DNA of 13,753 bases from Ktedonobacter racemifer (GCA_020723545.1 DYIS01000007.1:11681-25433); one strand, 5' to 3'; numbered from the stretch's first letter, positions 6,203 through 13,753 are shown. The notes: generated from the letters alone by a model not told the origin. A program made the numbers and translations.

Positions 6203-7264
6203 ATGCTACGACGAGTGCTGGAGAGTTTGAGCCTGACTGATAGCTTCATGTGGTTGACCGGCGGCGCCATCGTCGCCGTGATCGTCGTCGGCTCGGCCGC
6301 CACCCTGTCCATGGGAAGATACAGCGGCCGGCACTGGTTTGATTTCATTATTTTTGGCCTGGCGCAAGGGAGCATCTACGCGCTCATCGCCTTAGGTTAT
6401 ACCATGGTCTATGGCATCTTAAGGATGATCAACTTTGCTCACAGCGAAATCTTTATGAGCGGCCCCTACACCGCCTGCTACGTTGCCATGGCTTTGTCCC
6501 GATCGGGTTTCCTGGAGAGCCAGCCCATCCTCAGTTTAGCGGTCATCTTTATCGTGGCCATGGCTGTTTCCACGGTCATCGCGGTCCTCCTGGAGCGGAT
6601 TGCCTATCGCCCCCTGCGCACCGCACCCCGCCTGGTCCCCCTCATCACCGCCATCGGCGCCTCTTTCTTTCTGCAGTACACCTTTCGGGGACTGTACGGC
6701 TCCGGCTTCCAGGCCTACCCGGATATACGGATGCTCCAGGGAGCGTGGCTTCTCGGTCCATTGCGGATCCTGAAGATCCAGGTGGTGGTGATCCTGGCGG
6801 CCGCGCTGATGATGGCGGGGTTATATCTCTTCATTCAACGCACCCGCATTGGCAAGGCCATTCGGGCGGTCTCGGAGGACAAGGAGATCGCGGCCCTGAT
6901 GGGGATTGACGTTGATGGGATGATCGTGAGGACGTTCGTCATCGGAGGAATGTCGGCCGGCGCCGCCGGTGTGCTTTACGCGCTGATGTACCGGCAGGTG
7001 CACTTCTTCATGGGCTTTATCCCAGGGATCAAAGCCTTCACCGCAGCGGTGCTGGGCGGCATCGGCAATATCCCGGGCGCGATGCTCGGCGGCGTATTCC
7101 TCGGCCTCTTTGAATCGTTGGGGCCGAACCTCTTTCTGGACGGGCTGGGAGTTCCGTCCCCGAACCAACTGAAGGATGCCATTGCCTTTATCATGCTGGT
7201 AATGGTGCTTATCTTCCGACCGACAGGCATTCTGGGAGAGCGCCTGGCAGAGAAAAAGGCCTAG
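6203..7264 (+). CDS. livH: Branched-chain amino acid ABC transporter permease, LivH-like
   Basis: A 353-residue polytopic membrane protein forming one half of the import channel. LivH hallmarks are the first core helix DFIIFGLAQGSIYALIALGY (47-66), the MINFAHSEIFMSGPY signature (75-89; most relatives have NFAHG, here NFAHS), the cytoplasmic ATPase-contact loop RAVSEDKEIAALMGID (221-236), and LGGIGNIPGAMLGG (284-297) near the end. E. coli LivH is about 308 residues; the excess here is an N-terminal extension with one extra hydrophobic segment (about 17-36). A GGAG about 7 nt upstream supports the ATG at 6203. It follows the binding-protein gene after the 6142-6177 hairpin and precedes livM by 169 nt, most of which is a heptad-repeat hairpin. 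Confidence 0.92.
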   Translation: MLRRVLESLSLTDSFMWLTGGAIVAVIVVGSAATLSMGRYSGRHWFDFIIFGLAQGSIYALIALGYTMVYGILRMINFAHSEIFMSGPYTACYVAMALSRSGFLESQPILSLAVIFIVAMAVSTVIAVLLERIAYRPLRTAPRLVPLITAIGASFFLQYTFRGLYGSGFQAYPDIRMLQGAWLLGPLRILKIQVVVILAAALMMAGLYLFIQRTRIGKAIRAVSEDKEIAALMGIDVDGMIVRTFVIGGMSAGAAGVLYALMYRQVHFFMGFIPGIKAFTAAVLGGIGNIPGAMLGGVFLGLFESLGPNLFLDGLGVPSPNQLKDAIAFIMLVMVLIFRPTGILGERLAEKKA

Positions 7265-7304
7265 GCCCGTTCGTCACAGGCTGAGGGTAGGAGGCCAATC
7301 GCAC

Positions 7305-7380
7305 GGCGGATTTCAGATTGTAGATTGTAGATTTCAGATTTCAGGTTTTTTCAATCTGCAATCTGAAATCTCAAATCTGC
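7305..7380. repeat. Heptad-repeat hairpin between livH and livM
   Basis: The left arm is six 7-bp units of the form NNAGATT: GCGGATT, TCAGATT, GTAGATT, GTAGATT, TCAGATT, TCAGGTT. After a short T-rich loop (TTTTC) the right arm is four units in inverse orientation: AATCTGC, AATCTGA, AATCTCA, AATCTGC (7353-7380). The arms pair unit by unit with few mismatches. The element is AT-rich inside GC-rich DNA and holds no plausible start signals. It fits the class of short heptameric tandem repeats scattered in intergenic DNA of some bacteria. Confidence 0.85.
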
Positions 7381-7433
7381 GATTCTTTCGCGGTTGGGCT
7401 TCTACCCCTCGTCTCTTAGGGAGAAGGATTGTG

Positions 7434-9131
7434 ATGGAAAAACCTCGCTTCGATTGGTTGCAACCGGTGAAGATCGGACTCGTCGGTGGTGCGATAGGTG
7501 TGTTTTTCGCCCTGGTCGGAATGGTGGAAGCCTTTAGTATACGTGACATCGTGGACGGCATCGTCTCGATGGGCCAGATGCTCATGCTTATCAGTATGAC
7601 GTTCACCGGCTATATGGCGGCGCGACGAACAACTCAGCCCCAACATCTCTGGGTCCTGGGCAGCAGCCTGCTCGCCGGGCTGATGTTTGGGGGCATGGTG
7701 GCCCTTTTGCTCATCGTAGGCAGCCTGGTCAACCTGCGCGCGGTATTCATCAACGCCTCACCGACCCTCTATGAGTTGCTGGCTTTTGGTCGGGGAACAC
7801 AGGCCGGCGCTCTATTGCTCCTCGCCGAGGGAGTCCTGGTCGGCGTTGCGGCCGGCCTGCTCTATCTGTTGACCGGCCGCTTTCGCCAGGCGCTGGTCAA
7901 CGCCCTGGGCTGGGTGGTGATGGCGGGTGTGCTGCAGGAGTTGCTGCGCATCACCTTCGGCGCCTGGGGGCCGCTGGCGGTGATCAACCAGTGGCTCTTC
8001 ACGGGGAAGGGACTCTCCGTCCCCGGCGCGGCGTCTCTGTTCGTCCTGGTCGCAGGTACTACCTACTTCTGGTCCCAGACGGGGAGTGTGCTGTCCAACC
8101 GGCTGCGGCGCCTTCCGCCTGGAGGGCAGCATACTCTGCGGCTGGTCGGTATCCTGTTGCTCGTTCTCATCGTGCTTGCCCTGCCGCAGATCCTGGGCCT
8201 CTACCTCAGCGAGGTGCTGACCATCGTGGGGGTGTTTGCCCTGATGGGCCTGGGACTCAATATCGTGGTGGGGCTGGCGGGCATGCTCGACCTGGGCTAC
8301 GTGGCCTTCTTCGCCATCGGCGCCTACACGATGGGGGCCTTGACTTCGCCAGAGCTGGGGTTCTTCAGTCTGTCTTTTTGGGAGGCCCTGCCGTTCGCCG
8401 TGGTCGCGGGCGTGCTGGCCGGCGTGATCCTTGGCATCCCCGTGCTTAAGATGCGCGGCGACTATCTGGCCATTGTGACCCTGGGCTTTGGCGAAATCGT
8501 TCGCATCCTCGCCCTCTCCGACTTTTTGCGGCCGTGGATTGGTGGAGCCCAGGGCATTGCCAAGATCCCCAAGGCAATCGTTGGTAGCATTGAATTCATA
8601 AGCCCTCAGCAGATCTACTATCTCATCCTCGTGGGCTGTTTGCTCGCCGGCTTCATCTCCTGGCGGTTGAAGGACTCGCGGCTGGGACGCGCCTGGATGG
8701 CGGTGCGCGAGGATGAAGACGTGGCCGCGGCCATGGGCATCAATCTCGTCGCCACCAAGTTGCTGGCCTTCGCTGGCGGCGCCGCTTTCGCTGCCCTGAG
8801 CGGCGCCATCTTCGCCAGCAAACTCGGTTCGGTCTATCCCCACAGTTTCAACGTGATGATTTCCATCAACGTGTTGTGCCTGATCATCGTGGGGGGTATG
8901 GGCAGCATTACAGGCGTGATCGTCGGCGCAGCGGCTCTGGTCGGCTTGCCGGAACTGCTCCGGGAGTTCGCCGAGTACCGGTTCCTGGCCTACGGGGCGG
9001 CGCTGGTGCTGATGATGCTGGTCCGTCCAGCGGGGTTGATGCCCGAGGCCACCCGCAGACGTGAACTGCAAGAGGCCGAGACTGTGGAGGCTGAGCCTGA
9101 GCCGGCTTTTGGCGCACCAGCGAGTCCATAG
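7434..9131 (+). CDS. livM: Branched-chain amino acid ABC transporter permease, LivM-like with long N-terminal membrane extension
   Basis: 565 residues from the ATG at 7434; AAGGA at 7424-7428 is better spaced to it (5 nt) than to the GTG three bases earlier. The LivM core occupies about 258-535: GLNIVVGLAGMLDLGYVAFF (274-293), GDYLAIVTLGFGEIVR (342-357), the ATPase-contact loop GRAWMAVREDEDVAAAMGIN (418-437) and GGMGSITGVIVGA (487-499). Together with LivH it forms the channel. Residues 1-240 are an extra hydrophobic region with about five or six membrane segments (near 12-32, 45-60, 74-97, 124-146, 155-172, 200-217). That is much longer than the roughly 100-residue extension of E. coli LivM (about 425 residues in total). 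The C-terminus is an acidic, Ala/Pro-rich tail. The stop lies 9 nt before livG. Confidence 0.92.
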   Translation: MEKPRFDWLQPVKIGLVGGAIGVFFALVGMVEAFSIRDIVDGIVSMGQMLMLISMTFTGYMAARRTTQPQHLWVLGSSLLAGLMFGGMVALLLIVGSLVNLRAVFINASPTLYELLAFGRGTQAGALLLLAEGVLVGVAAGLLYLLTGRFRQALVNALGWVVMAGVLQELLRITFGAWGPLAVINQWLFTGKGLSVPGAASLFVLVAGTTYFWSQTGSVLSNRLRRLPPGGQHTLRLVGILLLVLIVLALPQILGLYLSEVLTIVGVFALMGLGLNIVVGLAGMLDLGYVAFFAIGAYTMGALTSPELGFFSLSFWEALPFAVVAGVLAGVILGIPVLKMRGDYLAIVTLGFGEIVRILALSDFLRPWIGGAQGIAKIPKAIVGSIEFISPQQIYYLILVGCLLAGFISWRLKDSRLGRAWMAVREDEDVAAAMGINLVATKLLAFAGGAAFAALSGAIFASKLGSVYPHSFNVMISINVLCLIIVGGMGSITGVIVGAAALVGLPELLREFAEYRFLAYGAALVLMMLVRPAGLMPEATRRRELQEAETVEAEPEPAFGAPASP

Positions 9132-9140
9132 GAGAGAGGC

Positions 9141-9959
9141 ATGGCTATTCTGACCGCCCGGGGTGTCACCAAACGCTTCGGCGGCCTCACCGCCGTGAGC
9201 AAATTCGATTTCGAAAGCGAAGAGAACTCCATCTACAGTATCATTGGCCCCAATGGTGCTGGCAAGACCACGTTCTTCAACTGCGTGACCGGCTTCTACC
9301 GCTTTGAAGAGGGCGACATTCTCTTCGACGGCCATTCCATCGTCGGCCTGACGCCCGACCGTATCGTGCACATGGGCATCGCGCGCACCTACCAGAACAT
9401 CCGCCTGTTTGCCAACCTGACCGCTATCGAGAACATCCTGGTGGGCCAGCACACACACCTGAAGTCGGGATTGGTAGGCGCCGTCCTACGCTTGCCCAGC
9501 ACCGTGCGCGAAGAAGCCGCGGCACTGGCGGAGGCCCGACGCCTGCTGAATTTCGTCAAGCTGGCCGGCAAGGGTGACTTTCTGGCCAAGAACCTCCCTT
9601 ATGGTGACCAGCGTCGGCTGGAGATCGCCCGCGCCCTGGCCACCAGGCCGAAACTGCTGCTCCTGGATGAGCCCACGGCCGGCATGAATCCTCATGAGAC
9701 CGAGGAGATGATGGCCCTCGTACGGCATCTGCGAGATGAGCTGGGCATCACCATCCTGCTCATCGAACACGATATGCGGGTAGTGATGGGCATCTCCGAA
9801 CGGGTGACTGTGTTGGACTACGGGGAAAAGATCGCCGAGGGCACACCGGCAGAGATCCAGGCTAATCCGAAGGTCATCGAGGCCTATCTGGGGCGGGGTA
9901 GCGCCACCGAGGTCGTGAGTCAAGCCTCTGCGGTGCAGGCCTCTCCAGCCCTGGCATAA
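9141..9959 (+). CDS. livG: Branched-chain amino acid ABC transporter ATP-binding protein, LivG-like
   Basis: A 272-residue cytoplasmic ABC ATPase that drives the importer together with LivF. Walker A is GPNGAGKTT (36-44), the Q-loop has Gln85 (RTYQNIRLF), the signature is LPYGDQRRLE (152-161), Walker B is LLLLDEPTAG (172-181) and the switch histidine is His210 (IEHDM). The signature with YGDQRRLE and the insert between Q-loop and signature are typical of LivG rather than LivF. A short Ala/Ser-rich tail (252-272) follows the conserved end (IEAYLG). GGAGAG lies just before the ATG, and the gene starts 9 nt after livM, so the two are co-transcribed. Confidence 0.95.
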   Translation: MAILTARGVTKRFGGLTAVSKFDFESEENSIYSIIGPNGAGKTTFFNCVTGFYRFEEGDILFDGHSIVGLTPDRIVHMGIARTYQNIRLFANLTAIENILVGQHTHLKSGLVGAVLRLPSTVREEAAALAEARRLLNFVKLAGKGDFLAKNLPYGDQRRLEIARALATRPKLLLLDEPTAGMNPHETEEMMALVRHLRDELGITILLIEHDMRVVMGISERVTVLDYGEKIAEGTPAEIQANPKVIEAYLGRGSATEVVSQASAVQASPALA

Positions 9960-9980
9960 TCGTTTGCGGAGTAACTGGCG

Positions 9981-10694
9981 ATGGCGTTATTAGAGGTTGA
10001 GGCCGTTCATGCCTACTACGGCAACATCCATGCACTCAAGGGCGTTTCCCTTACGGTGGACGAGGGGGAAATCGTCACGCTAATCGGGGCCAATGGGGCA
10101 GGTAAAAGCACCACTCTCAAGACGATTAGCGGGCTCCTGCGGCCACGCCAGGGACACGTGCGTTTGGCGAACGAGGACCTGAGCGCGTACAAGCCCCACC
10201 AGATCGTGGCCAAGGGCATCGTCCAGGTTCCGGAAGGTCGGCGGGTCTTCGGCCGCTTGACGGTGATGGAGAACCTGGAGATGGGGGCCTTTACGCGCAC
10301 GGATGGGAAAGAGATTCGCCAGGCTGCAGAGAGCGTCTTCGCCCTGTTCCCCCGACTGAAGGAGCGACAACATCAGGTAGCCGGCACACTCAGTGGCGGC
10401 GAGCAGCAAATGCTGGCCATTGGCCGTGCCCTGATGGCTCGCCCCAGAGTCCTGTTGCTGGACGAGCCTTCCATGGGGCTGGCGCCGGCCCTGGTGGATA
10501 GCATCTTCGATACCATCAAGCAACTCCACGCCACTGGCACCACCATCTTGCTGGTGGAGCAGAACGCACGCATGGCCCTGCAGGTGGCCGATCGGGGCTA
10601 CGTACTGCAAACCGGCGAGGTGATCCTGAGCGCTACGGCCGAGAACCTGCGTTCCAATGAGATGGTACGCAAGGCCTACCTAGGGCTCACCTGA
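9981..10694 (+). CDS. livF: Branched-chain amino acid ABC transporter ATP-binding protein, LivF-like
   Basis: A 237-residue ABC ATPase, the usual LivF length and partner of LivG. Walker A is GANGAGKST (36-44), the Q-loop has Gln82 (VQVPEGRRVF), the signature is LSGGEQQ (137-143) and Walker B is LLLDEPSMGLAP (158-169). The switch position reads VEQN (192-195), with Gln instead of His, which is normal for LivF. GGAG lies upstream of the ATG, 21 nt after livG. A clear hairpin (10713-10743) follows the stop and closes the transport operon. Confidence 0.95.
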   Translation: MALLEVEAVHAYYGNIHALKGVSLTVDEGEIVTLIGANGAGKSTTLKTISGLLRPRQGHVRLANEDLSAYKPHQIVAKGIVQVPEGRRVFGRLTVMENLEMGAFTRTDGKEIRQAAESVFALFPRLKERQHQVAGTLSGGEQQMLAIGRALMARPRVLLLDEPSMGLAPALVDSIFDTIKQLHATGTTILLVEQNARMALQVADRGYVLQTGEVILSATAENLRSNEMVRKAYLGLT

Positions 10695-10712
10695 GAGAGG
10701 CCAGCTTCTCGC

Positions 10713-10743
10713 TGTGCCAGGCACCTCCCAAGGGCCTGGCACA
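10713..10743 (+). terminator. Hairpin terminator after livF
   Basis: TGTGCCAGGC (10713-10722) pairs perfectly with GCCTGGCACA (10734-10743) across an 11-nt loop, followed by TTGTTCGTT. The stem is strong but the T-tract is interrupted. It probably marks the operon end or a partial stop before the oxidoreductase genes on the same strand. Confidence 0.65.
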
Positions 10744-10807
10744 TTGTTCGTTAGGGAAGGCCGGCAACTATTTTCCAGCTTCGTGTGCTTAAAAGCAGGG
10801 GTAGGCC

Positions 10808-12184
10808 TTGACTGGCTTAAGTGCTGATGTCGTCATCTGTGGCGCGGGAATTGCTGGGATCAGCGCCGCTTATCATCTCGCCGTCAGGCATGATGTTGGA
10901 GACGTGGTCCTGGTAGACGAACGCCCCCCGCTCAGCCTGACGAGCGACAAATCTACCGAATGTTACCGCAATTGGTGGCCTGGCCCCGGGGACGCCATGG
11001 TCAGCTTGATGAATCGCAGCATTGACATCATGGAAGATCTGGCCCGCGAGAGCGGTAACGTTTTCCACCTCAACCGGCGGGGCTATCTCTTCGCTACTGC
11101 TGATCCCACCCGCATCTCGGACTTCAAGCGGGCCGCAGAAGAGGCCGCCGCGCTGGGCGCTGGCCCGGTGCGTTACCATACCGGCCAGGCTGACGATCCG
11201 GTGTACCATCCCGCTCCGGCCCAAGGCTTTGAAGATCAGCCCACAGGCTCAGACTTGATTCTAGACCCAGCTCTGATCCGAAAGCACTTTCCCTATCTCT
11301 CCGAAGACGTAGTAGCTGTGCTCCACGCCCGGCGATGCGGTTGGATGAGCGCGCAACAACTGGGCATGTACATGCTGGAACGGGCACGCGAGCGCGGCGT
11401 CAAGCTCCTGCGTGCCCGCGTGGAGGGGGTGGGTATGAGCAACGGGCGGGTACAGGTCGTCCGTCTGAGCGATGGACCGCTGGCGATCTCGACCGACCAC
11501 TTCGTCAACGCCGCAGGGCCCTTCTTGAAGCAGGTCGGGAGGATGGTTGGGGTTGACCTGCCCGCGTTTTCCGAACTGCACGCCAAAATCGCCTTCAATG
11601 ACTACCTGCATCTGGTGCCGCGCCATGCGCCTTTACTTATCTGGACCGATCCTCAGACCTTACCCTGGTTAGAAGAAGAGCGCGCCATGCTGGCTGAATC
11701 GGAAGAGACGCGATGGCTGCTGAAAGAGTTCCCGTCCGGCCCCCACACCCGCCCCGAGGGTGGCCCTGAGAGCTCGGTCGTGCTCATGCTGTGGACCTAT
11801 GACACCACGCCGATGGAACCAATCTGGCCGCCTACGTTTGACCAGTTCTACCCTGAGATCGTTTTGCGTGGCTTTCCCGCGATGATCCCTGGCCTACGGG
11901 TCTATTTCAACAAATCTCCCAAGCCGGTGGTTGACGGCGGCTATTACACCAAGACCCGTGAGAATCGGCCCTTGGTTGGGCCACTGCTGGTTAAAGGCGC
12001 CTACGTGATCGGAGTGCTCTCGGGCTTTGGAGTAATGGCTGCCTGCGCTGCAGGGGAGCTACTGGCCGTCCACCTGACAGGCAGCGAGTTACCGCCCTAT
12101 GCGCCGGCGTTTGCTCTGGAGCGCTACGAAGACCCGGCGTATCAGCGCCTGTTGGAGAATTGGGGAGCGTCAGGACAACTATAA
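10808..12184 (+). CDS. FAD-dependent oxidoreductase, DAO superfamily (first of three)
   Basis: 458 residues from a TTG start at 10808. An in-frame TAG at 10802-10804 excludes any earlier start, and the FAD-binding strand begins at residue 6, so TTG is needed; AGGGG at about 10797-10801 serves as the ribosome site. The N-terminus is a Rossmann dinucleotide fold, ADVVICGAGIAG (Gly12, Gly14, Gly17) ending in Asp37, the acidic residue that binds the FAD ribose. The C-terminal DAO segment is ENRPLVGPLLVKGAYVIGV followed by SGFGVMAACAAGE. The position where monomeric sarcosine oxidase has its flavin-linking cysteine (CMYT) reads YYTK here, so FAD should be noncovalent. It would oxidise an amine or amino acid to the imine with O2 or a carrier as acceptor. 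The substrate is unknown; the adjacent importer suggests an imported amino acid or N-methyl compound. Confidence 0.88.
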   Translation: MTGLSADVVICGAGIAGISAAYHLAVRHDVGDVVLVDERPPLSLTSDKSTECYRNWWPGPGDAMVSLMNRSIDIMEDLARESGNVFHLNRRGYLFATADPTRISDFKRAAEEAAALGAGPVRYHTGQADDPVYHPAPAQGFEDQPTGSDLILDPALIRKHFPYLSEDVVAVLHARRCGWMSAQQLGMYMLERARERGVKLLRARVEGVGMSNGRVQVVRLSDGPLAISTDHFVNAAGPFLKQVGRMVGVDLPAFSELHAKIAFNDYLHLVPRHAPLLIWTDPQTLPWLEEERAMLAESEETRWLLKEFPSGPHTRPEGGPESSVVLMLWTYDTTPMEPIWPPTFDQFYPEIVLRGFPAMIPGLRVYFNKSPKPVVDGGYYTKTRENRPLVGPLLVKGAYVIGVLSGFGVMAACAAGELLAVHLTGSELPPYAPAFALERYEDPAYQRLLENWGASGQL

Positions 12185-12213
12185 CCGGAATGCAAGGTAA
12201 CCTTCCATATGAC

Positions 12214-12220
12214 AGGGGAG
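12214..12220 (+). promoter_or_regulatory. Ribosome binding site deciding the start of the second oxidoreductase
   Basis: AGGGGAG, 8 nt before the ATG at 12229. It rules out the longer frame beginning at 12160, which would overlap the previous gene by 25 bases and add 23 unrelated residues ahead of the FAD motif. Confidence 0.8.
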
Positions 12221-12228
12221 TGTTAAAG

Positions 12229-13410
12229 ATGGATCTTCCTAGGAGCGCAGAGGTTGTCGTCGTGGGCGGCGGGATCAATGGGACCAGTATCGCCTTCCAC
12301 CTGGCCCGGCGTGGCCTGCGGGTCACGCTGATGGAGAAGGACTTCATCGCCGCTGGGCCCTCCGGCCGCTCCAGCGGGATCATCCGCCAGCACTACTCCA
12401 ACGAGGTCACGGCGCGCATGGCGCTGCACTCGCTGCGCGTCTGGCAGCATTTTGACCAGGTGGTGGGGGGCGATGCCGGGTTTAAGCAAACCGGCTTTTT
12501 GGTGTGCGTGCGCGAGGAACACCTGGAGGGCCTCAAGGCCAACATCGCCCTCCAGCAGAGTCAGGGCATCAACACTCACCTTGTTTGGGCCGACGAACTG
12601 AAGGGGCTGGAGCCCCACATCTCTGGTGCCGGCCTCGTCGCCGCGGCCTATGAGCCCGAATCGGGCTATGCCGATCCCGCCTCGGCTGCCACCTGCTTTG
12701 CCAACGCCGCCAAGCGGTTGGGGGCGACGATCCTGGTGGGCACTAAGGTCGTCTCCATCCAGACCGCCGGGGAGAAGGTTACGGGCGTGGTTACCAACCG
12801 GGGCCCGGTGGCCGCCGGGAGCGTGGTCGTCGCCGCCGGGCCCTGGTCGCCTTTGCTGGCCAGGACGGTGGGTATTGACCTGCCGATCACCGCCAGTCGC
12901 CACCAGGTCTGTCTCTACCGCTGGCCCGCCAGTTTTCGCGGCCATATGATCAACGCCGATTTTGTTGGGGGCATCTACCTGCGCCCCGAGGCCGGGCGGC
13001 AGATGCTCGTCGGTTCCGTCGAGCCTGAGGAGGCGGAGGCGCGTGTGGACGATCCAGATCACTTTAACCAGACCGTGGACTTTGACACGGTGACCCGGTT
13101 TGCCGAGCGCGTGGCCCACCGCTACCCGGATATGCAACAGGGGACCTCGGCCGGGGGCTATGCCGCGCTCTATGACATCGCCCCCGACTGGCATCCGATC
13201 ATAGACGAGGTACCTGGGCTCGCCGGCCTGTATGTCTGCGCGGGCGGTAGCGGCCATTGCTTCAAGCTCAGCCCGGCCATTGGCGAGATGGTGGCGCAAC
13301 TGGTGGTGGAGGGCAAGAAGCCTGGCGACGATGTGAACCTCTTCAGTTTCGACCGCTTTGCCCAGGGGCAACCGGTCCGGGGGAAGTACGAGTACAGCAT
13401 CCTCGGCTGA
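12229..13410 (+). CDS. FAD-dependent oxidoreductase, sarcosine-oxidase-beta-like DAO family (second of three)
   Basis: 393 residues from the ATG at 12229. FAD-binding VVVVGGGINGTS has Gly13, Gly15 and Gly18, and Glu36 ends the second strand. GRSSGIIRQHYS (47-58) is the conserved segment after the first helix, where sarcosine and glycine oxidases carry a similar S/G-G-x-x-R stretch. The C-terminus IAPDWHPIID, then GLYVCAGGSGHCFKLSPAIGE, matches the DAO family end (GHGFK in sarcosine oxidase, here GHCFK). The covalent-flavin cysteine position of monomeric sarcosine oxidase is Ala. Length and motifs fit SoxB-like or glycine-oxidase-like enzymes; no alpha, gamma or delta subunit of a heterotetrameric sarcosine oxidase is visible in the window. 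It lies 44 nt after the first oxidoreductase and 4 nt before the third, so the three form one unit. Confidence 0.88.
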   Translation: MDLPRSAEVVVVGGGINGTSIAFHLARRGLRVTLMEKDFIAAGPSGRSSGIIRQHYSNEVTARMALHSLRVWQHFDQVVGGDAGFKQTGFLVCVREEHLEGLKANIALQQSQGINTHLVWADELKGLEPHISGAGLVAAAYEPESGYADPASAATCFANAAKRLGATILVGTKVVSIQTAGEKVTGVVTNRGPVAAGSVVVAAGPWSPLLARTVGIDLPITASRHQVCLYRWPASFRGHMINADFVGGIYLRPEAGRQMLVGSVEPEEAEARVDDPDHFNQTVDFDTVTRFAERVAHRYPDMQQGTSAGGYAALYDIAPDWHPIIDEVPGLAGLYVCAGGSGHCFKLSPAIGEMVAQLVVEGKKPGDDVNLFSFDRFAQGQPVRGKYEYSILG

Positions 13411-13414
13411 GAGC

Positions 13415-13753
13415 ATGGATCTTCCTAAGATTGCAGACGTCGTCGTGGTGGGCGGTGGGGTGATGGGCGCCAGCACCGCCTATCACCTGGCCCTCAAGGG
13501 TTGCGCGAACGTCGTGCTCTTGGAACGCAACCCGCTCTTTGGGCAGGAGGCCACCGGCAAGTGCGCCGGCGGCATCCGCTACCAGTTCGCCACGGAGATC
13601 AACGTCCGCCTCTCGCTGATCAGCCTGCCCATGCTGGACCGCTTTGAGGAAGAACTGGGGCAGGCCATCGACCTGCGCCGCTCTGGTTATCTCTTTTTGC
13701 TGACCAACGAACCGGACGTGGCGGCCTTCCGGGCCAACGTGGCCCTGCAGCAC
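13415..13753 (+). CDS. FAD-dependent oxidoreductase, DAO family (third of three, cut by window end)
   Basis: The first 113 codons are present and the frame is open to the last base. The protein starts MDLPKIADVVVVGGGVMGAS (Gly13, Gly15, Gly18), has Glu37 at the end of the second strand, then TGKCAGGIRYQF (48-59), the S/G-G-x-R segment of sarcosine-oxidase-like enzymes, and RRSGYLFL (88-95). It resembles the second oxidoreductase in layout but differs in sequence after the first strand. The ATG lies 4 nt after the preceding TGA, with only a weak GAG-type ribosome site, which points to translational coupling. The C-terminal half and substrate residues are outside the window. Confidence 0.85.
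   Translation, partial: MDLPKIADVVVVGGGVMGASTAYHLALKGCANVVLLERNPLFGQEATGKCAGGIRYQFATEINVRLSLISLPMLDRFEEELGQAIDLRRSGYLFLLTNEPDVAAFRANVALQH

Noticed and set aside
7812..9458. Open frame of 548 codons on the minus strand opposite livM and livG
   Set aside because: It is the shadow of strongly conserved plus-strand genes in GC-rich DNA. Its translation is rich in His, Gln and Asp with no fold or motif.
10744..10774. Possible promoter TTGTTC-19 nt-TATTTT before the first oxidoreductase
   Set aside because: Spacing and both boxes are poor; not enough to call.
12160..12228. Longer start for the second oxidoreductase at 12160
   Set aside because: It would overlap the previous gene, lacks a ribosome site, and adds residues unrelated to the family; the ATG at 12229 has AGGGGAG at good spacing.
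12223..13476. 417-codon minus-strand frame opposite the second oxidoreductase
   Set aside because: Same reason: it is the antisense of a clear FAD enzyme and has His/Gly/Asp-rich composition with no motif.
1..13753. CRISPR arrays, tRNA or rRNA genes, transposases, phage genes
   Set aside because: No regularly spaced direct repeats with spacers, no cloverleaf or rRNA-like sequence, and no such protein in any frame.

Overview
The window looks like chromosomal DNA of a GC-rich bacterium with short intergenic repeats. A member of the Chloroflexota (Anaerolineae/Caldilineae-like) would fit: branched-chain amino acid ABC cassettes next to tandem DAO-family flavoproteins, a lipoprotein-type binding protein, and dispersed palindromic and heptad repeats. 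This assignment is an inference from gene style, since no rRNA or other marker gene is present.

Left part (1-2925). The window opens inside the 5' end of a minus-strand DEAD/DEAH helicase of the MrfA/YprA type, which starts with GTG at 238. Divergent from it is a metal-resistance unit: a strong promoter (321-350), an ArsR/SmtB repressor with the three-cysteine pattern of CmtR (397-726), and a heavy-metal P1B ATPase (826-2925). The ATPase has a CSC motif in place of the usual CPC. The likely logic is metal-released repression followed by metal efflux.

Decayed and repeat-rich middle (2926-4880). This holds a 5'-truncated GNAT acetyltransferase remnant (minus), a 29-bp near-perfect palindrome that supplies the stop codon of an intact-looking NUDIX hydrolase (minus), two abutting inverted repeats (3878-3959), and about 900 bp with no convincing gene. 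A near-consensus promoter (4353-4381) lies in that gap and points at the transport operon about 500 nt downstream.

Transport operon (4881-10694). It encodes a Leu/Ile/Val-type (HAAT family) ABC importer in the order binding lipoprotein, LivH-like permease, LivM-like permease, LivG-like ATPase, LivF-like ATPase. A GC-rich hairpin separates the binding protein from the permeases. An unusual hairpin built of 7-bp units lies between livH and livM. LivM carries about 240 extra membrane residues at its N-terminus.

Right part (10808-13753). Three consecutive FAD-dependent oxidoreductases of the DAO (sarcosine/glycine/D-amino acid oxidase) superfamily follow on the same strand, the last cut by the window end. 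The two downstream copies share their first 13 coding bases. The importer probably brings in an amino acid or N-methylated amine that these flavoproteins oxidise. The substrate cannot be read from the sequence.
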